From NCBI RefSeq assembly GCF_024628865.1, contig NZ_CP102384.1, forward strand, positions 3,669,001-3,733,000: 64,000 nt of DNA, written 5' to 3'. Under the pieces are notes generated by a model. The model had not been told where the DNA came from. It saw only the letters and a list, made by a program, of their open reading frames with translations, and made no database searches. Each line of letters opens with the position of its first letter. Position 1 is the stretch's first letter. Below are positions 26,080 to 34,670 of this stretch, in pieces. Origin of the DNA: Sphingopyxis sp. DBS4. Lineage in GTDB: Bacteria > Pseudomonadota > Alphaproteobacteria > Sphingomonadales > Sphingomonadaceae. Both the position numbers and the translations under genes were made by a program.

Positions 26080-27660
26080 CTACTGTCCCAGCACGACCTC
26101 GCGCTTGATTCCGATCGCGTCTAGAAACGCCGGATCGTGGCTGACGACGAGCAGCGCGCCATCATAGGCGGCGAGCCCCGCCTCGATCGCGGTCAGCGAA
26201 TCGAGGTCGAGGTGGTTGCCGGGCTCGTCGAGGATCAGCAGCTGCGGCGGCATCGGCGCGCCGAGGACGCAGGCAAGGCCGGCGCGGAGCATCTGGCCGC
26301 CGCTGAGCGTGCCGGTGAGACGGTCGGCGGCATCGGCGCGAAAACGGAAGCGCGCGAGCGCCGCGCGGCACTGATTGTTCGTCGTGCCGGGATTGCGGCG
26401 GAGGAAATTGTCGGCGATCGACAGCGCAGGGTCGAGCAGCGACACGCGCTGGTCGAACAAGGCGAAGGGCACCGGCACGCGTACCCGCCCCGACCAGGGC
26501 GCGAGCGTACCCGCGACGAGCGCGAGCAGCGTCGACTTGCCCGACCCGTTGGGGCCGGTGATCGCGACGCGCTCGGGCCCGGTGACCGTCAGCGACAGAT
26601 CGGCGATCACCGGCCGCCCCGGCGCATAGCCCGCGGTGACGCAACTCAATTCGAGCACGGTGCGCGAAGCGGGAAGGCCGGTCGAGGGCAGGCCCGCGGA
26701 CAGCGGATCGACGATCTCGATCCGGCCGCGCGCCACCGAAACGGCGTCCTCGGCCGCACCGCGCTGGCGTTCGGCGAGGCGGCTGGCTGCGGCGCGCGTT
26801 TCCTCGGCGCGGCGTTTGAGGCCGCCGATGACGATCTTCGGCATGTCGCCGCGCGCCGCCTTGCGCCGCCCGCCGGAATCGCGCCGGTCCTGCTTCTCGG
26901 TCGCCGTCTGCGCCTGCCGCCGGTTCTGGTCGAGCCGCTTCTCGGTGCCCGCAAGCTCGGCTTCGGCGGCGGCGAGCTCGATATCCTTGCGCGCGCGATA
27001 GGCGCTCCACCCGCCACCGTAGCGCGCGGCGCCGAGCGCGGTCAGCTCGACGATCGCGTCCATCTCCTCGAGCAGTTCGCGGTCGTGGCTGACGACGATC
27101 GCGCCGCCGCGCCAGCCGCGCAGCAGTTCGCGCACCGCGGCGCGGCCTTCGCGGTCGAGATTGTTCGTCGGCTCGTCGAGCAGCAGGAAGTCGGGGGCAC
27201 CGAACATCGCGCCTGCCAGCGCGGCGCGCGTTCGCTGGCCGCCCGACAAGGCGTCGAGCGGGGTGTCGGCGGACAATGGCAGGCCGACCGCGGCGAGCGC
27301 TTCGTCGATCCGCGCTTCGAGCGTCCAGTCGGCCTCGGCGATCTCGTCGATGCTCGCCTCCCCCGCCTCGGCCTTGCGGAGCAGCGCGAGACCCGCGTGC
27401 GCGCCGAACAGGTCGGCGATCGTCTCGCCGGCGCCGACCTGCACCGACTGGCGGAGCAGCCGGGCGCGGCCGTCGATGGCGACATGCCCCGATGCGGGCG
27501 TCAGCTCGCCGGTCAGCAGGCGCAGCAGCGTCGACTTGCCGACGCCATTGCGCCCGACGATGCCGGTGCGTTCGCACGCAAAGGCGAGATCGAGGTTCGA
27601 GAGAATGGTGCGATTATCGGGCGTGGACCAACTGACGTTGGCGAGGGTGATCGAGGGCAT
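26080..27660 (-). CDS. ABC-F family ATPase
   Basis: Soluble twin-ATPase of the ABC-F class, which act on ribosomes as translation or antibiotic-protection factors. In 526 residues there are two cassettes: Walker A GRNGVGKST and GPNGSGKST, signatures LSGGQRTRAAL and LSGGQMLRAGL, Walker B FLLLDEPTNNLD and LLILDEPGNHLD, with a charged Arg/Lys/Gln-rich linker between them (about 255-320). The start ATG at 27660 gives the normal N-terminus. A promoter-like pair and a four-codon leader ORF lie upstream, a feature known from resistance-type ABC-F genes. Whether it protects from a drug is unproven. Confidence 0.92.
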   Translation of the reverse strand: MPSITLANVSWSTPDNRTILSNLDLAFACERTGIVGRNGVGKSTLLRLLTGELTPASGHVAIDGRARLLRQSVQVGAGETIADLFGAHAGLALLRKAEAGEASIDEIAEADWTLEARIDEALAAVGLPLSADTPLDALSGGQRTRAALAGAMFGAPDFLLLDEPTNNLDREGRAAVRELLRGWRGGAIVVSHDRELLEEMDAIVELTALGAARYGGGWSAYRARKDIELAAAEAELAGTEKRLDQNRRQAQTATEKQDRRDSGGRRKAARGDMPKIVIGGLKRRAEETRAAASRLAERQRGAAEDAVSVARGRIEIVDPLSAGLPSTGLPASRTVLELSCVTAGYAPGRPVIADLSLTVTGPERVAITGPNGSGKSTLLALVAGTLAPWSGRVRVPVPFALFDQRVSLLDPALSIADNFLRRNPGTTNNQCRAALARFRFRADAADRLTGTLSGGQMLRAGLACVLGAPMPPQLLILDEPGNHLDLDSLTAIEAGLAAYDGALLVVSHDPAFLDAIGIKREVVLGQ

Positions 27661-27701
27661 GGACAGAAGTTTCCTGAAGGCACGGCTTGCGGGCGATGCG
27701 G

Positions 27702-27716
27702 TCAGTTCAGATCCAT
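27702..27716 (-). promoter_or_regulatory. Four-codon leader ORF upstream of the ABC-F gene
   Basis: ATG GAT CTG AAC TGA, read on the reverse strand, has AAAGGAG 11 bases upstream (27728-27734), a stronger site than that of the ABC-F start itself 41 bases downstream of its stop. It is out of frame with the ABC-F gene. It could act as a translational sensor, but its size makes chance likely too. Confidence 0.3.
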
Positions 27717-27751
27717 GATCCTGTTCACTCCTTTGGTGTCGCGTGGACATG

Positions 27752-27779
27752 AATATAGGGCGGATCGGTGCGAGGGCAA
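27752..27779 (-). promoter_or_regulatory. Candidate promoter for the ABC-F gene
   Basis: On the reverse strand TTGCCC (27774-27779) and TATATT (27752-27757) are separated by 16 bases. A start about seven bases on would give a roughly 85-base leader containing the short ORF described at 27702. Confidence 0.4.
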
Positions 27780-27847
27780 GCGGAATGGCCGGGGCGACGT
27801 GGGGCTTTGGACCTCCCCATCTTCGTCATTGAGGGCAGGACGCCGCC

Positions 27848-28513
27848 TTACAGCTCGATGATGATCCGCACCTTGTCAGCGCTGGTTCCGACCATCGTCG
27901 CAATCTGGGCGCGGCTGCGCTCGATCAGATCCTGAAGCGCCTCGGGCGGCTGATCGCCGAGCAGTTCGGACGTCGGCACCCCCAGGATCGCGGCGAGCGC
28001 CGCCATGCGGCTGTGCTTGGGCCGCGCGCGCCCCTTTTCCCAGCCCGAAACCGCGGGCGCGCTGACGCCCATGCGGTCGGCAAGCTGGGCCTGGTTGAGG
28101 CCCGCCTGCGCACGCAGACGCTGAAGCCGGCGGCCGAAGGCCTGATCGGCGGGCGAAGCGGCCTCGTCGTCGAAGAGCGGATCGTGGGTGACGCTGCTGC
28201 GGAGCTGCGCGGCGCTCAGCGTCGCGGACGATACCGGAGTATCGAAGCGGCAACCCGCGAGGCGGTCGCTGATCCACATCACCGTCGCCGGGCTTTCGCC
28301 CGCGTGCGGCAAATCGATCCCGATCGAATCGCCGACCGCAAGATCGGCGTCGCTTTCGAGAAGCATTCCTGTTTCCGAAATATTGTGGACGAGCACCGCA
28401 ATGCCGCCACCGCCGCTCTGCGTCCCCAGCGCCGGAAGGCTGAGCTTGCGGCGGGCGCGGCCGCGCTCGTCGGCGCCCGCCGCGGCGGGAAGAAAATATG
28501 CGGTTATGACCAT
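27848..28513 (-). CDS. PilZ domain - XRE-type helix-turn-helix fusion protein
   Basis: A 221-residue protein joining two domains rarely seen together. Residues about 15-95 look like PilZ: the c-di-GMP motif RxxxR (R17-R21) followed by NISETG (N44 to G49, the D/N-x-S-x-x-G motif). Residues about 128-185 are a Cro/CI-type HTH: LQRLRAQAGLNQAQLADRMG then VSAPAVSGWEKGRARPK. A predicted cytoplasmic, c-di-GMP-responsive DNA-binding protein; that function is inference. A CtrA-like box lies 25 bases upstream. It is a single gene between the ABC-F and corA genes. Confidence 0.82.
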   Translation of the reverse strand: MVITAYFLPAAAGADERGRARRKLSLPALGTQSGGGGIAVLVHNISETGMLLESDADLAVGDSIGIDLPHAGESPATVMWISDRLAGCRFDTPVSSATLSAAQLRSSVTHDPLFDDEAASPADQAFGRRLQRLRAQAGLNQAQLADRMGVSAPAVSGWEKGRARPKHSRMAALAAILGVPTSELLGDQPPEALQDLIERSRAQIATMVGTSADKVRIIIEL

Positions 28514-28537
28514 GGCGACAGATGTCGGAGCAAGCGG

Positions 28538-28552
28538 TTAAAAGAAGGTTAG
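28538..28552. promoter_or_regulatory. CtrA-like site upstream of the PilZ-HTH gene
   Basis: GGTTAAAAGAAGGTTAGC; on the reverse strand this is CTAA-N7-TTAACC, one mismatch from the CtrA consensus. It lies 25 bases before the start codon. Chance matches of this quality are expected, so support comes only from position. Confidence 0.28.
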
Positions 28553-28633
28553 CGCAAGGCGTCGAAGGACCGGAATGCACGGGTATGTCGCGAGTTGCCT
28601 ATGGTCCCCGCTTATGCGGCAAAGCGAGCGCGA

Positions 28634-29605
28634 TCAAAGCCAGCCGATCGTCCGGAACCGCCAATAAAGAAGGCCGCAGATACTCGCCATCAGGGCAATG
28701 GCGAACGGATAGCCGAAGGTCCAGCCGAGTTCGGGCATATGCTCGAAATTCATCCCATAGATTCCCGCGATCGCGGTCGGCACCGCGAGGATCGCCGCCC
28801 AGGCCGCAAGCTGGCGCGTGATCGCGCCCTGCCGCTGCTGCTCGAGCAGCGAATTGGTATCGACGACCGACCCCGCGACTTCGCGCAGCCCCGACAGGCG
28901 GAATTCGGCGCGTTGGACATGGTCCCACACATCGCGGAAATAGGGGCGCACCGCATCGTCGATCCACGGCAGGTCGGCGGCGCCGACCAGGCGGGCCGCA
29001 ACGTCCTTCATCAACCCGACGATGCGCTGGAACCGGATGATCTCGTGCCGCTGGGCATAGAGGTGGCGGATCTCCTCGGCGTCGAGCGGCGTGTCCATCA
29101 CGCTTTCCTCGACCAACAGCAGTCGATCCTCGATTGCGTCGACCACCGGAAAATAGCCGTCGATGATGAAATCGAGGATCGCATAGAGGACATAGTCAGG
29201 GCCATGTGCGAGTTTCGCGGGCAGCGTTTCCAGCCGCGCGCGCACCTCGGTATGCGCGCGCGCCGAGCCGTGGCGGACGGTGACCGCGAAATGGCGCCCG
29301 AGGAAGATCGCGGTCTCGCCCGACTGGATCGTGTCGCCATCCAGCGTGGCGGTCGCGGCGATGACGAAAAGCTGATCGCCATAAACCTCGACCTTGGGAA
29401 GCTGCTTCGCCTTCAGCGCATCCTCGACCGCGAGCGGATGGAGATGAAAGCGCTTTGCGATCCCGCCGAGTTCTTCGGGAGTCGGCTCGAACAGGCCGAG
29501 CCAGAAAAAATCCGCGTCGGCGCAATCCTCGGGAATGACGTCGTCGGGGCCGAGGTCGCGGACGAGCTTGCCCTCGTGATAATGGCGGGCGGCCATGATC
29601 GGCAT
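28634..29605 (-). CDS. corA: CorA family magnesium/cobalt transporter
   Basis: Pentameric inner-membrane divalent cation channel, 323 residues. The N-terminal soluble funnel (about 1-255, with a long helix rich in Leu and Arg) is followed by two membrane helices; the first ends in the selectivity signature YGMNFEHMPELGW and the second is the C-terminal PFAIALMASICGLLYWRF. A basic tail follows the last helix. It is a single gene on the reverse strand, downstream of the rpmG terminator region. Confidence 0.95.
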   Translation of the reverse strand: MPIMAARHYHEGKLVRDLGPDDVIPEDCADADFFWLGLFEPTPEELGGIAKRFHLHPLAVEDALKAKQLPKVEVYGDQLFVIAATATLDGDTIQSGETAIFLGRHFAVTVRHGSARAHTEVRARLETLPAKLAHGPDYVLYAILDFIIDGYFPVVDAIEDRLLLVEESVMDTPLDAEEIRHLYAQRHEIIRFQRIVGLMKDVAARLVGAADLPWIDDAVRPYFRDVWDHVQRAEFRLSGLREVAGSVVDTNSLLEQQRQGAITRQLAAWAAILAVPTAIAGIYGMNFEHMPELGWTFGYPFAIALMASICGLLYWRFRTIGWL

Positions 29606-29756
29606 CTCTTCGAGTCCTTATGCGGCCACGGCGATGGCGGGAATGCGGTTCATGCAGAGCGTTGTGGCGCGAAGTCGGCCCAGCGCCAAGGGCTATCGTG
29701 GCCGGACGGGCCGTAGCCCAGTCTTTCCGAGAGGCCCCGCGCGACCTTTCACCACG

Positions 29757-29782
29757 AAAAAGGGCGGCCCTCGGCCGCCCTT
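29757..29782 (-). terminator. Intrinsic terminator of rpmG
   Basis: AGGGCGGCC and GGCCGCCCT form a nine-base-pair stem with a three-base loop; on the reverse strand it runs into five T. It lies about 70 bases beyond the rpmG stop. The remaining 150 bases up to corA hold nothing I can recognise. Confidence 0.8.
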
Positions 29783-29850
29783 CTGGCTTCCCGCTCAAGC
29801 GGGAGTGAAGCCTTATCCACCCACGCGCCGTCGGCGCATGGGGAGAGGCA

Positions 29851-30018
29851 TCACTTGATCTTGGCTTCCTTGAACTCGACGTGCTTGCGCGCACGCGGGT
29901 CATATTTGCGCACCGACATCTTCTCGGTCATCGTGCGCGGGTTCTTCTTGGTGACGTAGAAAAAGCCCGTGTCGGCGGTGCTCACCAGCTTGATCTTGAC
30001 GGTCGTCGGCTTGGCCAT
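29851..30018 (-). CDS. rpmG: 50S ribosomal protein L33 (zinc-free form)
   Basis: A 55-residue ribosomal protein beginning [20 protein letters not shown] and continuing [14 protein letters not shown] and [20 protein letters not shown]. It has no Cys, so it is the C-minus form typical of alphaproteobacteria. The ATG at 30018 gives the exact family N-terminus. It is a single gene with its own terminator; rpmB, its partner in gammaproteobacteria, is absent. Confidence 0.97.
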   Translation of the reverse strand: MAKPTTVKIKLVSTADTGFFYVTKKNPRTMTEKMSVRKYDPRARKHVEFKEAKIK

Positions 30019-30238
30019 GGCCCTGTTCCTCAAACTATTGACACATCCGCAGGGACATCCGGCGCATGTGGCGGGACTGGGGGCCCCGGCGGTTGCTGTG
30101 AAAAACAAAGAGGGCCGCGCGTCGGGCGCCGCCCCCATTTATCCGCGCGCCATTGGCCGGATTCGGCGACGATGTCAAGCCGTGCGGCGAGGAAAAGCGG
30201 GAGCGGACGCAGGGACGCGCCCGCTCCCGGGAGGGGTC

Positions 30239-30967
30239 TCAGCCGTTCCTGATCTGAAAGCGCACGGTCATTTCCTTCCAGCTTTCCTCCGCCACGCCGC
30301 CGCGCGTCGCGGGCTTGAAGCGCCATTTCGTCAGCGCGCGCCGCTTCGTCGCGTCGAAGAAGCCCTGACTGTCGGTGCTGACGAGCTCGACCGCCTTGAC
30401 GCGCCCATCGGTGCCGATCAGCACGCGCACCCGGACGCTCCCCTCGATCTCGCGGCGCTGTTCGTTCGCCGGATAATCGGGCTGGAAGCTGCCGGCGAAG
30501 CGCGGATCGACCTCGGCGACGAGGAAAGGCGCGGGTTTCGGCGGCAGCGGCGGATCGCCGGCGCCCGAACCCGATCCCGTGCCCGCAGGCGGCGTATAGG
30601 GCGGCGCGGGGTCGAAAATCGGCGGGTCCGACGCGATCGGCGGTAGCGGGGACGGCACGGGCGCCACCCGCGTCTGGGCAGGATCGGTCTGCGGCTTGGG
30701 TTCGGGTTGCGGTTCGGGCTTCGGCTTGTCGATGGTGAAGTCGGTCCACGTCTGCGGCTCGGTCCGCGGCTTCTCCTTGATGATCATCGGCGACAGCGCG
30801 ACCGCAACCACGAGCGCAGCGGGCAGCCCAAAGGCGAAGATCGCCGCAACCGGGCGATGCGTGGCGCCGGGGTCGTAGCTTTCGCGTGCAAACGGCGCGG
30901 GTCCGGCGGGCGCGCTCTGCTTGGCGGGACTCGCGATGATCGCGGACATCATGGGAATCAGGGTCAT
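30239..30967 (-). CDS. tonB: Energy transducer TonB
   Basis: Couples the inner-membrane proton gradient (ExbBD) to outer-membrane TonB-dependent receptors. In 242 residues there is an N-terminal cytoplasmic part of about 38 residues, one membrane helix (AAIFAFGLPAALVVAVALSP), a periplasmic Pro/Glu/Lys linker with PKPEPQPEPKPQ, and a C-terminal TonB domain with VDPRFAGSFQPDYPANEQRR, GSVRVRVLIGTDGRV and KRRALTKWRFKPA. A good AAGGAGAGG site precedes the ATG. No exbB/exbD is adjacent. A likely regulated promoter is described at 31037. Confidence 0.93.
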   Translation of the reverse strand: MTLIPMMSAIIASPAKQSAPAGPAPFARESYDPGATHRPVAAIFAFGLPAALVVAVALSPMIIKEKPRTEPQTWTDFTIDKPKPEPQPEPKPQTDPAQTRVAPVPSPLPPIASDPPIFDPAPPYTPPAGTGSGSGAGDPPLPPKPAPFLVAEVDPRFAGSFQPDYPANEQRREIEGSVRVRVLIGTDGRVKAVELVSTDSQGFFDATKRRALTKWRFKPATRGGVAEESWKEMTVRFQIRNG

Positions 30968-31036
30968 GGCACCTCTCCTTGCCTTATCGACCCGGTCCCC
31001 GTGCGATGACCGCCGCTATGAGCCGGGTCGAATTAA

Positions 31037-31066
31037 GAGATAATATAACATCTCTATTTTTGTCAA
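31037..31066 (-). promoter_or_regulatory. tonB promoter with overlapping inverted-repeat operator
   Basis: In an AT-rich island the reverse strand has a perfect TTGACA -35 (31061-31066) and TATTAT -10 (31040-31045) with a 15-base spacer. An inverted repeat GAGAT-N8-ATCTC at 31037-31054 covers the -10, a position suited to a repressor such as an iron regulator. The regulator's identity is inference. Confidence 0.5.
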
Positions 31067-31116
31067 GTAACGGCATTGGGAGATGACAGGGAGTCTCGTT
31101 CGATGAAGAGCCCGCC

Positions 31117-32424
31117 TCAGGCGGAAAGGCGTGCGACCGCCTGATCCTTGGCAATCAACGGCAGCAGTTCGGCCATGTCGGGGCCGTGATCGCGCCCGGT
31201 CAACGCGCGGCGCAGCGGCAGGAAGAGCGCGCGGCCCTTCGCACCCGTCGCCGCCTTCACCGCATCGGTCAGCACGCGCCACGGATCGGCGCCCCAGTCG
31301 AGCCCCGGCGCCACGGCTGCGGCGGCGGCGAGCACCGGCCGGTCGCTCGACTCGGGCGCGGGCGACGCGAAGGGGCCGTCGAACACCGCGACCCAGTCGG
31401 CGGCTTCGGCAACGGTCGCAAGATTGGGGCGGATCGCGTTCCAGCGCGCTTCGCCGATCGCGACCGGCAGGCGCGGCGCGACCGCGGCATAATCGGTGTG
31501 GTGCAATATCTTCTGATTGAGCAGCGCCAGTTCGGCCTCGTCGAAGCGCGCCGGCGCGCGGCCGAAGCGCGCGAAGTCGATGCTTTCGATCAGCGGCGCG
31601 GGCGACGTCATCGGCTCGACCGGATCGCTCGTCCCCAGCCGCGCGAGCAGCGCGACGAGCGCGATCGGTTCGATCCCCTGCCCGCGCAGGCCGTCCATGC
31701 CGAGCGAGCCGAGCCGCTTCGACAATTTTCCCTCGGTCCCGACGAGCAGTGCCTCGTGCGCAAAGACCGGCGGTTCGGCGCCGAGCGCCGCGAACATCTG
31801 GACCTGCGCCGCGGTGTTCGACACATGATCCTCGCCGCGCACCACATGGGTGATGCCCATCGCGATGTCGTCGATCACGCTCGGCAGCAGATAGAGCCAG
31901 CTGCCGTCGGCGCGGCGCACGACCGGGTCGGACAGCGTCTTCGGGTCGAAATGCTGGTCGCCGCGGACCAGGTCGGTCCAGGCGATCGGCGCGCCATGGT
32001 CGAGCCGGAACCGCCAGTGCGGCGCGACCCCCGCGGGCACTGGCGCATCGGCGGGCTTGCGCTCATAGACCGGCGGCAACCCGCGCGAGAGCAGGACCTT
32101 GCGGCGAATCTCGAGTTCCTCGGGCGTCTCGTAACAGGCATAGACGCGGCCCGCGGCCTTCAGCTTCTCAAACTCGGTCTCATAAAGCGCGAAGCGCGCC
32201 GACTGCCGCTCCTCGCCGTCGATATCGAGTCCGAGCCACGCAAGGTCGGCGCGAATCCCGTCGACATATTCCTCCTTCGACCGTTCGATGTCGGTATCGT
32301 CGATGCGCAGCAGAAAGCGCCCGCCAGCCTTGCGCGCCCATAGCCAGTTGTGAAGCGCGGTGCGGACATTGCCGACGTGGAGCATACCGGTCGGCGAGGG
32401 GGCGAAGCGGGTCGTGACGGTCAT
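31117..32424 (-). CDS. gltX: Glutamyl-tRNA synthetase
   Basis: Class I synthetase charging tRNA with Glu (and tRNA-Gln in organisms using the transamidation path). The 435 residues are on the short side for GltX. The HIGH motif appears as PTGMLHVGN (11-19) and the KMSKS motif as GKLSKRLGS (near 235); FLLRIDDTDIERS and VVRGEDHVSNT are typical. Alphaproteobacteria often carry two gltX genes and the shorter one may have narrowed tRNA specificity; I cannot tell which this is. It follows nadE by 47 bases. Confidence 0.94.
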   Translation of the reverse strand: MTVTTRFAPSPTGMLHVGNVRTALHNWLWARKAGGRFLLRIDDTDIERSKEEYVDGIRADLAWLGLDIDGEERQSARFALYETEFEKLKAAGRVYACYETPEELEIRRKVLLSRGLPPVYERKPADAPVPAGVAPHWRFRLDHGAPIAWTDLVRGDQHFDPKTLSDPVVRRADGSWLYLLPSVIDDIAMGITHVVRGEDHVSNTAAQVQMFAALGAEPPVFAHEALLVGTEGKLSKRLGSLGMDGLRGQGIEPIALVALLARLGTSDPVEPMTSPAPLIESIDFARFGRAPARFDEAELALLNQKILHHTDYAAVAPRLPVAIGEARWNAIRPNLATVAEAADWVAVFDGPFASPAPESSDRPVLAAAAAVAPGLDWGADPWRVLTDAVKAATGAKGRALFLPLRRALTGRDHGPDMAELLPLIAKDQAVARLSA

Positions 32425-32471
32425 GCAGGCGCCTATAACCCGATTCGCGCGCGACGCGAGTCCGCGCGCGC

Positions 32472-34133
32472 CTACCCCGTCCGAAACCCGTGGGTGATCG
32501 GATAGCGCCGGTCGCGGCCGAAGTTGCGCGTCGACAATTTGACCCCCGGCGGCGCTTGGCGGCGCTTATACTCGGCGATCATCAGCAGCCGCTCGATCCG
32601 CGCCACGGCGGCGCGGTCGAAACCGTAGCGCGCGACGACATCGTCGACGCTCGCTTCCTCCTCGACGAGCATGTGGAGCATGCAGTCGAGATCGGCATAT
32701 GGCGGCAGGCTGTCCTCGTCCTTCTGGTCGGGGCGCAGCTCGGCGCTCGGCGGCTTGGTGACGATATTGGCGGGCATCACCGGCGTCACCGGGTTGCGCG
32801 ACAGCCGCGGCACATGCGCGTTACGCCATTCGGCAAGCGCGAACACCGTGGTCTTGTAGGCGTCCTTCAGCGGATTATAGCCCCCCGCCATGTCGCCATA
32901 GATGGTCGCATAGCCGACGCTCATCTCGCTCTTGTTGCCCGTCGTCAGCAGCATCGGTCCGAATTTGTTGGAAAGCGCCATCAGCGTCACCCCGCGAATG
33001 CGCGACTGGACATTCTCCTCGGTCGTATCGACGTCCTTGTCGGCGAAGCTGTCCGCGAGCATCGCATCGAACGCCTCGACCGCGGGCGCGATCGGGATGG
33101 TGTCGAGCCGGCACCCGATCATCTGAGCGCAGCCCCTCGCATCATCGAGGCTTTCCTGGCTGGTGAAGCGGCTCGGCAGCATCACGCACCAGACCTTGTC
33201 GGGGCCGAGTGCGTCGGCGGCAATGGCGGCGCAGATCGCCGAATCGATGCCCCCCGACAGCCCGAGCACGACGCCGGGGAAGCGGTTGCGTTCGACATAG
33301 TCGCGCAAGCTCAGGATCATTGCGCTGTAGATATCGGCGGGATGCGCCTCCCACGCGGCGATTGCGCCCGCCTCACAGGTCCAGCCGCCTTCGCCCTTCG
33401 TCCAGCGCGTCACGCGCTCCTCGCTTTCCCAGTCGGTCAGCCGGTGCGCGGCGGTCCCGTCGGCGTTGAGCACGAAGGAGCAACCGTCGAACACCAGCTC
33501 GTCCTGCCCGCCGATGCGGTTCAGAAATATCAGCGGCAGCCCCGTCTCGGCAACGCGCGCCGCGAACACCTGCGTCAGGCGGCGGTCGTCCTTGTCGATT
33601 TCATAGGGACTGCCGTTGACCGAGATCAGCATTTCGGCGCCCTGATCGGCGAGGTGCCCGCAGACCGCCGGAAACCATCCGTCCTCGCAGATCGGCAGCC
33701 CCAGCTTCACGCCGCGCCATTCGATCACATCAGGAAGCGGGCCCGGAGCAAAGACGCGCTTTTCGTCGAAGGTGCCGTAATTGGGCAGTTCGTGTTTGCG
33801 CCGCGTCGCGACCACGCGGCCCTCGTCGAGCAGCGCGACGATATTGTAGAGCCGCCCCTCGGCGTCGCGCTCGACCGACCCGACGAGCATCGCCGGGCCA
33901 CCGTCGCCGGTCTCGGCCGCCAGTTCGGCGAGGACCGTTGCCGCACGCTCGGCGAGCGCGGGCTTGAGCACCAGATCCTCGGGCGGGTAGCCGATCAGTT
34001 GCAGTTCGGGATAGAGGATCAGGTCGGCATCGCCGTGCCGCGCGCGAACGTCGCGCATCGCGTCGGCATTGGCTGCAAGGTCGCCGACCGACTGGGTCAT
34101 CTGCGACAGGACGATGGAGAGCTCGGTTGTCAT
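32472..34133 (-). CDS. nadE: Glutamine-dependent NAD+ synthase
   Basis: Amidates nicotinate adenine dinucleotide to NAD+. The N-terminal nitrilase-type glutaminase (about 1-260) shows the catalytic Glu in YPELQLIGYPPEDL, Lys in NYGTFDEKRVF and Cys in LPICEDGWF. The C-terminal ammonia-dependent synthetase has LGLSGGIDSA, TGNKSEMSVGYATIYGDMAG and the KPPSAELRPDQKDEDSLPPY region. The 553-residue length is usual for the fused form. ATG 34133 gives the normal N-terminus; 11 further upstream codons are Pro/Ala-rich. Confidence 0.95.
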   Translation of the reverse strand: MTTELSIVLSQMTQSVGDLAANADAMRDVRARHGDADLILYPELQLIGYPPEDLVLKPALAERAATVLAELAAETGDGGPAMLVGSVERDAEGRLYNIVALLDEGRVVATRRKHELPNYGTFDEKRVFAPGPLPDVIEWRGVKLGLPICEDGWFPAVCGHLADQGAEMLISVNGSPYEIDKDDRRLTQVFAARVAETGLPLIFLNRIGGQDELVFDGCSFVLNADGTAAHRLTDWESEERVTRWTKGEGGWTCEAGAIAAWEAHPADIYSAMILSLRDYVERNRFPGVVLGLSGGIDSAICAAIAADALGPDKVWCVMLPSRFTSQESLDDARGCAQMIGCRLDTIPIAPAVEAFDAMLADSFADKDVDTTEENVQSRIRGVTLMALSNKFGPMLLTTGNKSEMSVGYATIYGDMAGGYNPLKDAYKTTVFALAEWRNAHVPRLSRNPVTPVMPANIVTKPPSAELRPDQKDEDSLPPYADLDCMLHMLVEEEASVDDVVARYGFDRAAVARIERLLMIAEYKRRQAPPGVKLSTRNFGRDRRYPITHGFRTG

Positions 34134-34166
34134 GCCGGGGGGTTTAGGCGCAACCGCCCTGCCCAT

Positions 34167-34670
34167 TCAACCGAAGAGAAGCGCCCACAGCGTCCGTCCC
34201 GGGGCCATCGCGAAAACGCCGGCGGCGACCAGTCCGAAGAATATCCCGCGCATCGTCTTCAGATGGCGATCAATATCGCCCATCCGCGCAAACCAGATCG
34301 CGCGCGGCAATTGCACGAGCGTCAGCACCGAAAAGACATGGATCGGCCCGATGCCGCCGGTGAGGGTGCGAATCCAGAAGCTGTCGATCGCGGTCACCAG
34401 CATCAGCAGCGCCCAGACGCGCCCGCCGATGCGGTGCGCCGTATCGCCCTTGACCGGGCGCCACAGCAGCCAGGCGCCGAGCGGGAGCGCGGGAAGCACC
34501 GTCGCAAGATGGACCCATATCGCGAGCGGCGGAGTGCGATAGGCGGACGGCGCGCCCGCCACCAGCCGCACGGCAATGGCGAGCGCGGTGACCCCGGCGA
34601 TCAGCAGCACGGTCAGCGCGATCCGGCGGACCAGCGCCGAGGCGTTGCGGGTGGAAGCAAGTGCGGTCAT
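34167..34670 (-). CDS. DUF2306-like membrane protein
   Basis: A 167-residue membrane protein with four predicted helices. Conserved-looking His residues occur in AIWVHLATVLP, DTAHRIGGRVWA, IGPIHVFSVLTL and DIDRHLKTMRGI, the pattern of DUF2306-type predicted membrane proteins, which may bind heme or metal (inference). ATG 34670 is chosen to start just before the first helix; the upstream in-frame stretch is Arg-rich and overlaps the divergent promoter area. Divergent from a LytTR regulator and 33 bases before nadE. Confidence 0.72.
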   Translation of the reverse strand: MTALASTRNASALVRRIALTVLLIAGVTALAIAVRLVAGAPSAYRTPPLAIWVHLATVLPALPLGAWLLWRPVKGDTAHRIGGRVWALLMLVTAIDSFWIRTLTGGIGPIHVFSVLTLVQLPRAIWFARMGDIDRHLKTMRGIFFGLVAAGVFAMAPGRTLWALLFG

